From Alphaproteobacteria bacterium SO-S41 (GTDB lineage Bacteria > Pseudomonadota > Alphaproteobacteria > Micropepsales > Micropepsaceae), in NCBI GenBank assembly GCA_019670725.1, contig AP024629.1, positions 372,001 to 436,000 of the forward strand: a stretch of DNA of 64,000 bases, read 5' to 3'. The position numbers and the translations under genes are program-made. Each line of letters starts with the position of its first letter. The stretch's first letter is position 1. Below, piece by piece: positions 51,202 to 58,859 of the stretch. The notes under the pieces were generated by a model. That model had not been told where the DNA came from. It was given only the letters and a program-made list of their open reading frames with translations, and made no database searches.

Positions 51202-52508
51202 GCCCGGCTCGCCTTCAGGTGTGCGGCGACCGAGGCCGGGAAGGCGTCGATGCCCGCAAAGCGTGCGCGCGAGCCCATCGCCTCCTCGATGCGCAGCAAT
51301 TCGTTCCACTTCGCCATGCGTTCGGAGCGCGCGAACGAGCCGACCTTCAACTGACCGGCATCCCAGCCGGTCGAAAGATGCGCGATCGTCAGGTCCTCGG
51401 TTTCGCCGGAACGCGCGGACACGATGGTCGCCCAGCCCTGGGCGCGCGCCGCATCCAGCGCGGCCTTCGCCTCGCTCACGGTACCGGCCTGGTTCACCTT
51501 GATGAGCGCGGCATTGCACGCGCCTTCCGCCGCCGCGCGATCGACGCGCGCCGCATTGGTGACCAGGAAATCGTCGCCGATCATCTGGATCGTCTCGCCC
51601 AGCCGCTTGGTCGCGTCGGCCATGCCCGCCATGTCGTCCTGCGAGACGGGGTCCTCGATGGAGAGAATTGGGTAGGTCGCGGCCCAGCGCGAGACGCGGT
51701 CGACCATCGCACCCGAGTCCATCGTCGCGTTGTCGAGCGGCAGGCGATAGCTTCCGTCCTCGAACAGCTCGTTCGCGGCGACGTCGAGCGAGATGTAGAC
51801 ATCGACACCCGGTCGGTACCCAGCCTTCTCGATCGACTCGACCATCGCCACCAGCGCTTCTTCGTTCGAATTGAAGTTCGGCCACCAGCCGCCTTCATCG
51901 GCCGTGCCCGAGAGCTGGCCTCGTCCCGCCATCACCTCGCCGGCCGCGCGATAGACATCGGCGGTGATCTCCAGCGCACGCCGCACCGATCCGGCATGCG
52001 GCGTCATAATCATGAAGTCCTGAATGTCGGTGCGCCGCCCCGCATGGGCGCCGCCGCCGAAGATCTGGATTTCCGGCAGGGGCAGGCGCACATCGGCTTC
52101 GCCTGCGAGATAGCGCCAGAGCGGCAGGCCCTCGGCCGCCGCTGCAGCATGCAGCACAGCCATGGAGAGCGAGACCGTCGCGTTCGCACCGTGGCGCGCC
52201 TTGTTCGGCGTGTTGTCCGAGGCGATGATCGCCGCATCGATCGCGCTTTGGTCGGCCGCGTCCTGGCCGACCAGCAGCTTCGCTAGCGTCTCGTTGATCG
52301 CGGCGACCGCGCCATCAACGCCCATGCCGCCAAAGCGTTCGCCGCCGTCGCGCAGATCGACCGCCTCATGCGCACCGCGCGAGGCGCCCGCGGGCGCGAT
52401 GGCTCGGCCGACGGCGCCACCGGCCAGCGTCACCTCCGCCTCGACCGTCGGGCGGCCGCGGGAGTCCCAGATCTGGCGGGCTTTCAGGGAGGCGATCGTC
52501 GTTTTCAT
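51198..52508 (-). CDS. Enolase paralogue with altered active-site loops
   Basis: A 436-residue enolase-family protein. Catalytic and metal residues are kept: E205 in ADEGGWW, D242, E285 in SIEDP, D312, K337 in LIKVNQAGT, plus SGETEDLTIAHL. Mobile loop 1 of enolase (PSGASTG) is PAGASRG here, and GDEGGFAPN is ADEGGWWPN; HADNN is HAGRR. These changes sit where the substrate is held, so a substrate other than 2-phosphoglycerate is likely. The housekeeping eno is expected elsewhere. It overlaps both neighbours by 4 bp: kinase-like upstream, 2-hydroxyacid dehydrogenase downstream. Confidence 0.85.
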   Translation of the reverse strand: MKTTIASLKARQIWDSRGRPTVEAEVTLAGGAVGRAIAPAGASRGAHEAVDLRDGGERFGGMGVDGAVAAINETLAKLLVGQDAADQSAIDAAIIASDNTPNKARHGANATVSLSMAVLHAAAAAEGLPLWRYLAGEADVRLPLPEIQIFGGGAHAGRRTDIQDFMIMTPHAGSVRRALEITADVYRAAGEVMAGRGQLSGTADEGGWWPNFNSNEEALVAMVESIEKAGYRPGVDVYISLDVAANELFEDGSYRLPLDNATMDSGAMVDRVSRWAATYPILSIEDPVSQDDMAGMADATKRLGETIQMIGDDFLVTNAARVDRAAAEGACNAALIKVNQAGTVSEAKAALDAARAQGWATIVSARSGETEDLTIAHLSTGWDAGQLKVGSFARSERMAKWNELLRIEEAMGSRARFAGIDAFPASVAAHLKASRA

Positions 52509-53509
52509 CGTGCGTCCATTGCGTCGGCCCAGGTCCAGGCCACTTCCTCAACGCCGACGGCCGGCAACGCCACGAGGGCGCGCGCGGTGCGGCGTACGAA
52601 ATCCTTGTCGCTCTCGCTGGTCAGGTATTCGACCGGCGACTTGCCGTCCACGCGGGCCAGCAGGAAGGCCGACAACAGCGCGCCCGCGCGCCGCTCGACG
52701 CCCGCGCGCGGCTCCCATCTGACGTCCGCGAGATAGGCATGAACCAGCGCGTCGAAGGCTTTGAGATACTCGGCGCGATGCTGCGGCCGCCACACGCCCT
52801 TCAGCAACAGATGCGTCAGGCAGAAGGCGAGATCGAAGGCCGGGTCGCCGAACCACGCGCACTCGGCATCGAGAAACACCGGTCCATCAGGACCGGCCAG
52901 AATGTTCTTCGGGCTGACATCGCCGTGGACCAGCGCGATCTCCGTTTCCAGCGTCTCTTCCGCCAGCGCAGTAAGTTTTGCGGCGAGGTCGGGATGGGCC
53001 TTCGCGGTGTGCAGCAGATAGGGCTCGATGCGCAGTGCGGCAAACATAGCGCCATTGGCGAAATCGCGCGCCGCCTCGGCCGAATAGGCGGTGGCGCCGT
53101 GAATGCGCGCGAGGTCGCGGCCCACAGCGGTGGCGATCTCCAGATCGACACGTCCCGCCGCCAGTTCGGCCTTCCAGTTGGGGTGATCTTCGGGCGGCAG
53201 GAACTCCATCACGAAGAGATGGTCGTCCGGCGATTCCGCCAGCACGCGCGGGGCGCGCGGGCGGCCGAGTTTCCCCGCCAGGCGCAGCCATTTGACTTCG
53301 CTCTCCGCGCGCTCGACCGGCGCGAACCATTCGGCGGCGACGCGCAGCTGCGCCAGTGCGCGCTTCACGCAGACCGGTCCGTCGGGCAGCTCGACCTTGA
53401 AGATGTCGCACGACACCCCGCCGGTCAGCCGCGTCACCGCAGGTTTGGCGCTGCCCGTCAGCAGCCCCAGACGCCTCAGCGCCCCCGTGATCGTCGCCTC
53501 CGCGTCCAT
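52505..53509 (-). CDS. APH-fold phosphotransferase (small-molecule kinase)
   Basis: A 334-residue kinase of the aminoglycoside phosphotransferase/choline kinase/MTR kinase fold. ALVHGDVSPKNIL is the catalytic loop (Asp, Asn); FLDAECAWFGDPAFDLAF is the metal Asp motif; VCVKRAL holds the ATP-binding Lys. The LDAE, WFGDPAFDLAF end is close to methylthioribose-kinase-like proteins. It opens the four-gene operon; the enolase paralogue overlaps its stop by 4 bp. So its product is probably a phosphorylated sugar acid or similar for the enolase. Confidence 0.85.
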   Translation of the reverse strand: MDAEATITGALRRLGLLTGSAKPAVTRLTGGVSCDIFKVELPDGPVCVKRALAQLRVAAEWFAPVERAESEVKWLRLAGKLGRPRAPRVLAESPDDHLFVMEFLPPEDHPNWKAELAAGRVDLEIATAVGRDLARIHGATAYSAEAARDFANGAMFAALRIEPYLLHTAKAHPDLAAKLTALAEETLETEIALVHGDVSPKNILAGPDGPVFLDAECAWFGDPAFDLAFCLTHLLLKGVWRPQHRAEYLKAFDALVHAYLADVRWEPRAGVERRAGALLSAFLLARVDGKSPVEYLTSESDKDFVRRTARALVALPAVGVEEVAWTWADAMDAR

Positions 53510-53522
53510 GCTTGCCCAACGG

Positions 53523-53534
53523 TTAGAGTTCTAA
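53523..53534. promoter_or_regulatory. Short inverted repeat before the kinase-enolase operon
   Basis: TTAGA-GT-TCTAA lies 13 bp before the kinase ATG, next to an AT-rich stretch (ATCATATAGAAAGG) unlike its surroundings. It could be an operator or part of the promoter. Confidence 0.35.
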
Positions 53535-53611
53535 TCATATAGAAAGGAACGGCTCCGACGATCAAGCGCCGCGCGTGCGTTGACAAGCCGTCCGCAGCGC
53601 CGCACCATTTC

Positions 53612-53626
53612 GTCAACAAGACTTAC
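53612..53626. promoter_or_regulatory. Degenerate MarR-type operator candidate, site 4
   Basis: GTCAACAAGACTTAC matches the palindrome GTCAACTAGGTTGAC at 11 of 15 positions, with a perfect left arm. It lies 29 bp before the SnoaL-like ATG. Another GTTGAC half-site is at about 53579. Confidence 0.35.
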
Positions 53627-53655
53627 AAAGATTACAAATCCCAAGGGAGAGAAGC

Positions 53656-54039
53656 ATGAGCGACGACATCAAAGCCATCGAAGTCCTGGCCAAGCGCTTC
53701 TTCGACGCGGTCGAGAATGGCGATCCCGCGACGCTGGAAGCGATCTACGATCCCAAGGTCGAGATCTGGCACAACACGGATCGCCTGACGGTGACGCGCG
53801 AGGACAATATCAAGGTCCTGAAGTCGTTCATCGAGCGGGCGCCGAAGCGCACCTACACGGATCGCCGCCTGATCGCCTATCCCGGCGGCTTCGTGCAGCA
53901 GCATCTGCTGATCGCCGAGCAGCCCAACGGCAAGGTGCTGGAACTGCCGGCCTGCCTCGTCTGTGCGGTCGCCAACGGGCGTATCACGCGGCTCGACGAA
54001 TATTTCGACTCGGCCGCGCTGACGAAGTGGTTCGCCTAG
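53656..54039 (+). CDS. SnoaL-like/nuclear transport factor 2-fold protein
   Basis: A 127-residue protein. GGGAGAG lies before the ATG. The NTF2-like order is FFDAVENGDPATLEAIYDP, KVEIWHNTDR, RRLIAYPGGFVQQHLL and RITRLDEYFDSAALTKWFA. Family members include polyketide cyclases, ketosteroid-isomerase-like enzymes and dehydratases. It converges on the VOC gene 7 bp away. The pocket residue WH (about position 37) may be functional. Substrate unknown. Confidence 0.8.
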   Translation: MSDDIKAIEVLAKRFFDAVENGDPATLEAIYDPKVEIWHNTDRLTVTREDNIKVLKSFIERAPKRTYTDRRLIAYPGGFVQQHLLIAEQPNGKVLELPACLVCAVANGRITRLDEYFDSAALTKWFA

Positions 54040-54046
54040 AGCCGGT

Positions 54047-54577
54047 TCAGGCCTCCGCGGGCGCCAGCGCGCGCCCCGGGGTATGGCGGACGTCTTCGGG
54101 GCCGAACACTTTCGTGGTCGCCGCGAATTCCATCATGATGCCGTTCGGATCGGTGAAATAGACCGACCGGACGAAGACGCCGGGATGCATCGTCGCGCTG
54201 ACGGTGGCCGGGCTGTCGTCGTGGTTCATGACCATCGGAAAGACCGCGACGCCGGCCTTTTCCAGGCGCTGGCGGTATTCTTCCAGTTTCTCTTCCGGCA
54301 CATCGAAGGCGAGATGGTTCATCGAGCCGACGGCGGTGCGGCTGTCGCCGGGAAAGCTGCGGACCGAGGCGACGCCTGGCGCCGCGGCTGGGCCGTCGGC
54401 CCAGAAGAAGAAGGCGATCGAGTTGCCGTTGCCGCAATCGAAGAAGAAATGCTGGCCGCCGTCGGGCAGCTCGACGGTCTTGTACAGCGGCATGTCCAGG
54501 ACCTCGGTGTAGAACTTCACCGTCTCCTCCATGTCGCGGCAAACCATCGCGACGTGATTGATGCCGGTCGTCTTCAT
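54047..54577 (-). CDS. VOC family protein (paralogue of the 47-kb gene)
   Basis: A 176-residue VOC protein clearly related to the one at 47.2 kb: INHVAMVCRDMEETVKFYTE, GGQHFFFDCGNGNSIAFFFW, MNHLAFDVPEEKLEEY, PNGIMMEFAATT. Ligand His, His and Glu are in the same places. Its promoter side carries operator site 2. With the SnoaL-like protein it may act on the same metabolite. Confidence 0.85.
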   Translation of the reverse strand: MKTTGINHVAMVCRDMEETVKFYTEVLDMPLYKTVELPDGGQHFFFDCGNGNSIAFFFWADGPAAAPGVASVRSFPGDSRTAVGSMNHLAFDVPEEKLEEYRQRLEKAGVAVFPMVMNHDDSPATVSATMHPGVFVRSVYFTDPNGIMMEFAATTKVFGPEDVRHTPGRALAPAEA

Positions 54578-54639
54578 GATGCGTCTCCCAGGAATTTTGT
54601 TGCGCTAAGTGTCACTGGCCGGTTCCCCGCGTCAATATC

Positions 54640-54654
54640 GTCAACTAGGTTGAT
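54640..54654. promoter_or_regulatory. MarR-type operator candidate, site 2
   Basis: GTCAACTAGGTTGAT lies between the divergent VOC (63 bp) and MarR (84 bp) genes, the expected place for an autoregulatory site. A partial GTCAAT half-site is 9 bp upstream. Confidence 0.72.
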
Positions 54655-54737
54655 GTTCGATAACGCTGCGACAGGCCGGATTGACGGGCGCGCGCATCGC
54701 CCTAGGCTGACACCCACTCTCAACGCATGCAGGCTTC

Positions 54738-55232
54738 ATGAACGCCGCCGACTATCTCATTGTCCCCTTGCTTCAGGCGTTTTGCTGGTTTGACGACGGT
54801 CTGCAGGCCCAGCTCCAGGAGAAGGGCTGGGGCCATGTCACCCGCCCGCAATCGATGGTGATGGTCAATGTGGTCATCGGCGTCTGCCGTCCGTCGGACA
54901 TCGCGCGCAATCTGGGGATCAGCCGCCAGGCGATCCACTCGACCATCAACCAGATGATCGAAATGGGCATGCTGGAGCTGACGGACGATCCGCTGGACGG
55001 CCGCTCCAAGATCCTGTCGATCGCGGCCAAGGGTCTCGCGATGCGCGCGGATGCCAATGAAGCCGTGCAATTGCTGACGGCGGAACTCGCGCGCCGCATC
55101 GGCAAGACGAATGTCGCCAATCTCGCGGTGGCGCTGGGCGCGGACTGGGGTCAGCCGCTGTTGCCGACGCCCGCCAATGCTGCACCTGCGAAACGCAAGG
55201 CGAAATCGTTGCAACGCGGCGACGGTGCGTGA
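54738..55232 (+). CDS. MarR family transcriptional regulator
   Basis: A 164-residue regulator of the MarR fold. The helix-turn-helix is PSDIARNLGISRQAIHSTIN, QMIEMGMLELTDDPLDGRSK being the recognition helix end and wing. The N-terminal region is short and aromatic (FCWFDDGL). Its promoter region holds operator site 2 and its 3' side operator site 3 before the TonB receptor gene. It is the best candidate for the protein that binds GTCAACTAGGTTGAC. Confidence 0.85.
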   Translation: MNAADYLIVPLLQAFCWFDDGLQAQLQEKGWGHVTRPQSMVMVNVVIGVCRPSDIARNLGISRQAIHSTINQMIEMGMLELTDDPLDGRSKILSIAAKGLAMRADANEAVQLLTAELARRIGKTNVANLAVALGADWGQPLLPTPANAAPAKRKAKSLQRGDGA

Positions 55233-55261
55233 CAAAGCTTACTACTCAAAGCATTTTAATC

Positions 55262-55276
55262 GTCATCTAGGTTGAC
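55262..55276. promoter_or_regulatory. MarR-type operator candidate, site 3
   Basis: GTCATCTAGGTTGAC matches the other sites with one change in the left arm. It is 78 bp before the TonB receptor start and 30 bp after the MarR stop. Confidence 0.7.
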
Positions 55277-55353
55277 AATACCGCCGCGAACAGCATTCTC
55301 CCGCAAAACCGCCGCCTCAGACGGCCTTCGATATTCACGGGGAGAAACCTACC

Positions 55354-57582
55354 ATGCGTTCCAACGCCACCAGATTCTTCATGTCCGCGGCCAGCGCGCT
55401 TGCGCTCACCGTGGCCGCCATGCCGGCCTTCGCCCAGGACACGGCGCCCGCCGCCGATGATTCAGACGAAGAGGTCGTCGTCACCGCGCAGAAGCGCGAG
55501 CAGAAGCTGCAGGACGTGCCGCTGGCCGTCAGCGCGTTCAGCTCCAAGGCGCTGACCGACCAGGCCGTCACCAGCCTCACCAATCTCAGCGCCAAGGCGC
55601 CGAACGTCATTCTCGCGCCGGTCGGCTACTCGCCCTTCGCCGCCGCCTTCTACATTCGCGGCCTCGGCTTCTCGGACGTTGAATCCAGCTTCGAGCCGTC
55701 GGTCGGCACCGAAATCAACGGCGTCTATCTCACGCGCAACTCCGGCGCGCTGATGGACTTCTACGACGTCGAATCCGTCGAAGTGCTGCGCGGCCCGCAG
55801 GGCACGCTCTATGGCCGCAACACGATCGGCGGTCTCATCAGCGTTCGCACCAAGCGCCCGGACGGCACGTTCAGCGGCGGTGTGCAGGGCACGCTCGGCG
55901 ATCACGGCCGCCGCGAGATCCGCGCTGCGGTCAACTTCCCGATCTCCGAGACGCTCTCAGGCCGCATCTCGGTCCTCTCGAAGACCTATGACGGCTACAA
56001 CTACAATGCGACGCGCAAGATGAAGGAAGGCGACCAGGAAACCCTGGCCGGCCGCCTGACGCTGCACTGGACGCCGAGCGAGAAGTTCGACGCGACGCTG
56101 ATCGTCGATGCGGACAAGGAAGAAGGTTCGGGCTCCTCGATGCGCAATGCCGGCCTGCCCGGCAACACGTTCGCGCCGCTGTCGCCCACCGTCTACGCCG
56201 CCGGCGACGACCCGTATGTGTCGTATGGCGACGCGCCGATCTTCTCGCGCGTCGATACCTGGGGCGCCACGCTTGAAATGAACTACGATGTCGGCGTCGG
56301 CACGATCACCTCGGTGACCGGCTATCGCGAGTTCGACGACAACATCCTCTCCGACTACGACGCCAGCGGCAGCCCGACCTATCGCTACCATGGCGAGCGC
56401 CTCCAGACGCATCACCAGTTCAGCGAAGAACTGCGCATCGCGTCGAACGGCGACGGTCCGTGGAACTATGTCGCCGGCGTCTACTACCTGAACCAGGCCT
56501 ATGAGATCTCCAACGCGCAGAACGCGGTCATCCCCGTGACGATCGCGCCCGGCGTCGTCATTCCGGTCACGATCATCAACGGCGCACAGGTCGCGTCGCA
56601 GGAAAATACGGCCGTCGCCGCGTTCGCCCAGATCGACTACAACGTGACCGACGCGCTCGTGCTGACGGCCGGCGGCCGCTACAGCTTCGAGAAGAAGGAG
56701 TTCACGAACGATCCGATCGGCGCGGTGCCGCAGGCGACGTTCAAGGACGACTGGAGCGATTTCTCGCCCAAGCTCGGCATCTCCTACAAGTTCAATGACG
56801 ATGTCATGGGGTATGCCCAGTGGCAGCAGGGCTTCCGTTCGGGTGGCTTCAACGGCCGCGCGAACACGCTGACCTCGGTCGGTCCGTTCAATGCGGAAAA
56901 CGTCGATGCCTACGAACTCGGCGTGAAGAGCACGCTGGCCGACGGCAAGCTGCGCCTCAACGTCGCGATCTTCCGCAACGAATACTCCGACATGCAGACC
57001 GGCACGCAGGGTCCGATCTTCGGGCCTGGCGGCGCGATCATCGGCTTTGAATCGATCGTCTCGAACGCGGCCGGCGCGATCATCGATGGCGCCGAACTGG
57101 AAGCCAACTGGGCCGTCAGCGAGGAATTCACGCTGAACGCCAATATCGGCTACCTCGATGCGCGCTATGAAACGTTCTTCACCGACTTCACGTCGGACGG
57201 CGTCAACAACCCCACCGACAACTCGGACCTGCCGCTCGTCTTCGCGCCCAAGTGGTCGGGCTCGATCGGCTTCACCTACCAGAAGGACTTCGACTTCGGC
57301 ACGATGACGCTGAACGCGAACGCTGTGTACATGGACGACGCCTACACCAGCGGCGGCGTCATCAACCGCACGTCGGACATCCAGGTGCGCGACGCCAACA
57401 CGCTGCTCGACGGCACGATCTCGTTCGAATCGACGGACGGCAAGTGGCACCTCGCGGTGTGGGGCAAGAACCTCACCGACGAACTCGTCATCAACAACAC
57501 GTTCGGCCTCGGCTCGCTGGGCAACCTGCGCGTCTACTCGCCGCCGCGTACCTTCGGCGTCGACTTCGGCGTGAACTTCTAA
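55354..57582 (+). CDS. TonB-dependent receptor
   Basis: A 742-residue outer-membrane receptor; GGGGAG precedes the ATG. Signal peptide at residues 1-28 (ending AFA-Q). TonB-box-like EEVVVTAQKREQ at about 39-50; plug with FYIRGLGFSD, GTEINGVYLTRNSG and VEVLRGPQGTLYGRNTIGG; barrel ends RTFGVDFGVNF. It is of the carbon-uptake type rather than a siderophore type. Operator site 3 in front suggests control by the neighbouring MarR protein, so it may import the inducer or its precursor. Confidence 0.93.
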   Translation: MRSNATRFFMSAASALALTVAAMPAFAQDTAPAADDSDEEVVVTAQKREQKLQDVPLAVSAFSSKALTDQAVTSLTNLSAKAPNVILAPVGYSPFAAAFYIRGLGFSDVESSFEPSVGTEINGVYLTRNSGALMDFYDVESVEVLRGPQGTLYGRNTIGGLISVRTKRPDGTFSGGVQGTLGDHGRREIRAAVNFPISETLSGRISVLSKTYDGYNYNATRKMKEGDQETLAGRLTLHWTPSEKFDATLIVDADKEEGSGSSMRNAGLPGNTFAPLSPTVYAAGDDPYVSYGDAPIFSRVDTWGATLEMNYDVGVGTITSVTGYREFDDNILSDYDASGSPTYRYHGERLQTHHQFSEELRIASNGDGPWNYVAGVYYLNQAYEISNAQNAVIPVTIAPGVVIPVTIINGAQVASQENTAVAAFAQIDYNVTDALVLTAGGRYSFEKKEFTNDPIGAVPQATFKDDWSDFSPKLGISYKFNDDVMGYAQWQQGFRSGGFNGRANTLTSVGPFNAENVDAYELGVKSTLADGKLRLNVAIFRNEYSDMQTGTQGPIFGPGGAIIGFESIVSNAAGAIIDGAELEANWAVSEEFTLNANIGYLDARYETFFTDFTSDGVNNPTDNSDLPLVFAPKWSGSIGFTYQKDFDFGTMTLNANAVYMDDAYTSGGVINRTSDIQVRDANTLLDGTISFESTDGKWHLAVWGKNLTDELVINNTFGLGSLGNLRVYSPPRTFGVDFGVNF

Positions 57583-57605
57583 GGCTCAGGCCTCATTCTG
57601 AAAAG

Positions 57606-57640
57606 AAAACGCCGGGACGAAAGTCCCGGCGTTTTCTTTT
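57606..57640 (+). terminator. Rho-independent terminator
   Basis: AAAACGCCGGGAC and GTCCCGGCGTTTT form a perfect 13-bp stem with a GAAA tetraloop, followed by CTTTT. It is 23 bp after the TonB receptor stop. Confidence 0.93.
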
Positions 57641-57681
57641 GTCTTGGCGTCGCGCCGAATATTTTCAATTGTTCTCTTCAT

Positions 57682-57765
57682 CGTCATGGCCGCCCTTGAG
57701 GCGGCCATCCAGTGAACAGCGCCGTGCCATGAAGTTGGATAGCCGGGTCAAGCCCGGCCATGACG
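57682..57765. repeat. REP/BIME-like dispersed repeat, copy 4 (inverted)
   Basis: The same element as the other three copies but in the opposite orientation: GTCATGGCCGCCCTTGAGG comes first and AGCCCGGCCATGACG last. It is 84 bp long and lies between the convergent TonB receptor and korB genes. Confidence 0.9.
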
Positions 57766-57797
57766 TGTAGGGGTGGGTCGCTGATCGAAACGGGCGG

Positions 57798-58859
57798 TCA
57801 GCCCGCGCGATAATCCGCATTGATCGCCGCCAGCGCGCTCGACTTGGGGCACAGCACGTCGGTGCCCAGCCGGTTCAGCGGCGTCTTCACCGTGTTCAGC
57901 GAAGTGTGCAGATCGCGCGGGTCGGTGTTGACGTAGAGCAGGCCGGTCACCAGCTCGCCGTCGGCATGGCGCTGCTGCAGATAGTTCATCGCCTTCACCT
58001 TGTCACGCGGGTCATAATCGTCGCGGATCTTGTGCAGGCGGATGATCGAGCCGTCATGCTGCATCACGTCCTGTGAGGTACCCGGCGCCTGATCGAGTTT
58101 GATCGCCTCGCGGCCTTCCATGAAATCCAGCCGGTTCACGGCCTCGTTGTGCTCGCGCACGAAGTCGAAGCTCTTGGTCGAGCCCGCATGGTTGTTGAAA
58201 GCGATGCAGGGGCTGATCACGTCGATCACCGCCGCGCCGCCATGCGCGATGCCAGCCTTGATCAGCGGGATGAGCTGCGTCTTGTCGCCGGAAAAGCTGC
58301 GCCCGACAAAGGTCGCCCCGGCGATCAGCGCCAGGCTGACGAGGTCGATCGGCGAATCCATATTGGTCGCGCCGCCCTTCGACTTCGAGCCGTTATCGGC
58401 GGTCGCCGAGAACTGACCCTTGGTCAGGCCGTAGACGCCATTGTTCTCGCAGACATACAGCATGTTCACGCCGCGCCGGATCGCGTGGACGAACTGGCCG
58501 ATGCCGATCGAGGCGCTGTCGCCGTCGCCGGAGACGCCGAGATAGATGAGGTCGCGATTGGCGAGATTGGCGCCGGTCAGCACCGAGGGCATCCGCCCAT
58601 GCACCGAGTTGAAGCCGTGGCTCTGCCCCAGCAGATAGTCCGGCGTCTTCGACGAACAGCCGATGCCCGAAAGCTTGGCGACGCGGTGCGGTTCGATGTC
58701 GAGTTCGAAACACGCCTGGATCAGCGAGGCCGAAATCGAATCGTGGCCGCAGCCCGCGCACAGCGTCGAGATCGCGCCTTCATAGTCGCGATGGGTAAAG
58801 CCGAGCGCGTTCTGCTCGAGATTGGGGTGCCGGAATTTCGGCTTGGCGAGATAGCTCAT
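57798..58859 (-). CDS. korB: 2-oxoacid:ferredoxin oxidoreductase, beta subunit
   Basis: A 353-residue thiamine diphosphate subunit. Cluster cysteines are seen in STLCAGCGHDS and SGIGCSSKTP. The TPP/Mg motif is GVSGDGDSASIG with CENNGVYGLTKGQFSAT. The start overlaps the korA stop (ATGA). With KorA it decarboxylates a 2-oxo acid, probably 2-oxoglutarate, to acyl-CoA and reduces ferredoxin. Confidence 0.92.
   Translation of the reverse strand: MSYLAKPKFRHPNLEQNALGFTHRDYEGAISTLCAGCGHDSISASLIQACFELDIEPHRVAKLSGIGCSSKTPDYLLGQSHGFNSVHGRMPSVLTGANLANRDLIYLGVSGDGDSASIGIGQFVHAIRRGVNMLYVCENNGVYGLTKGQFSATADNGSKSKGGATNMDSPIDLVSLALIAGATFVGRSFSGDKTQLIPLIKAGIAHGGAAVIDVISPCIAFNNHAGSTKSFDFVREHNEAVNRLDFMEGREAIKLDQAPGTSQDVMQHDGSIIRLHKIRDDYDPRDKVKAMNYLQQRHADGELVTGLLYVNTDPRDLHTSLNTVKTPLNRLGTDVLCPKSSALAAINADYRAG

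Noticed and set aside
55957-57450. A 497-codon minus-strand frame within the second TonB receptor gene.
   Set aside because: Antisense shadow with Val/Arg/Asp bias; no motif and no start context.
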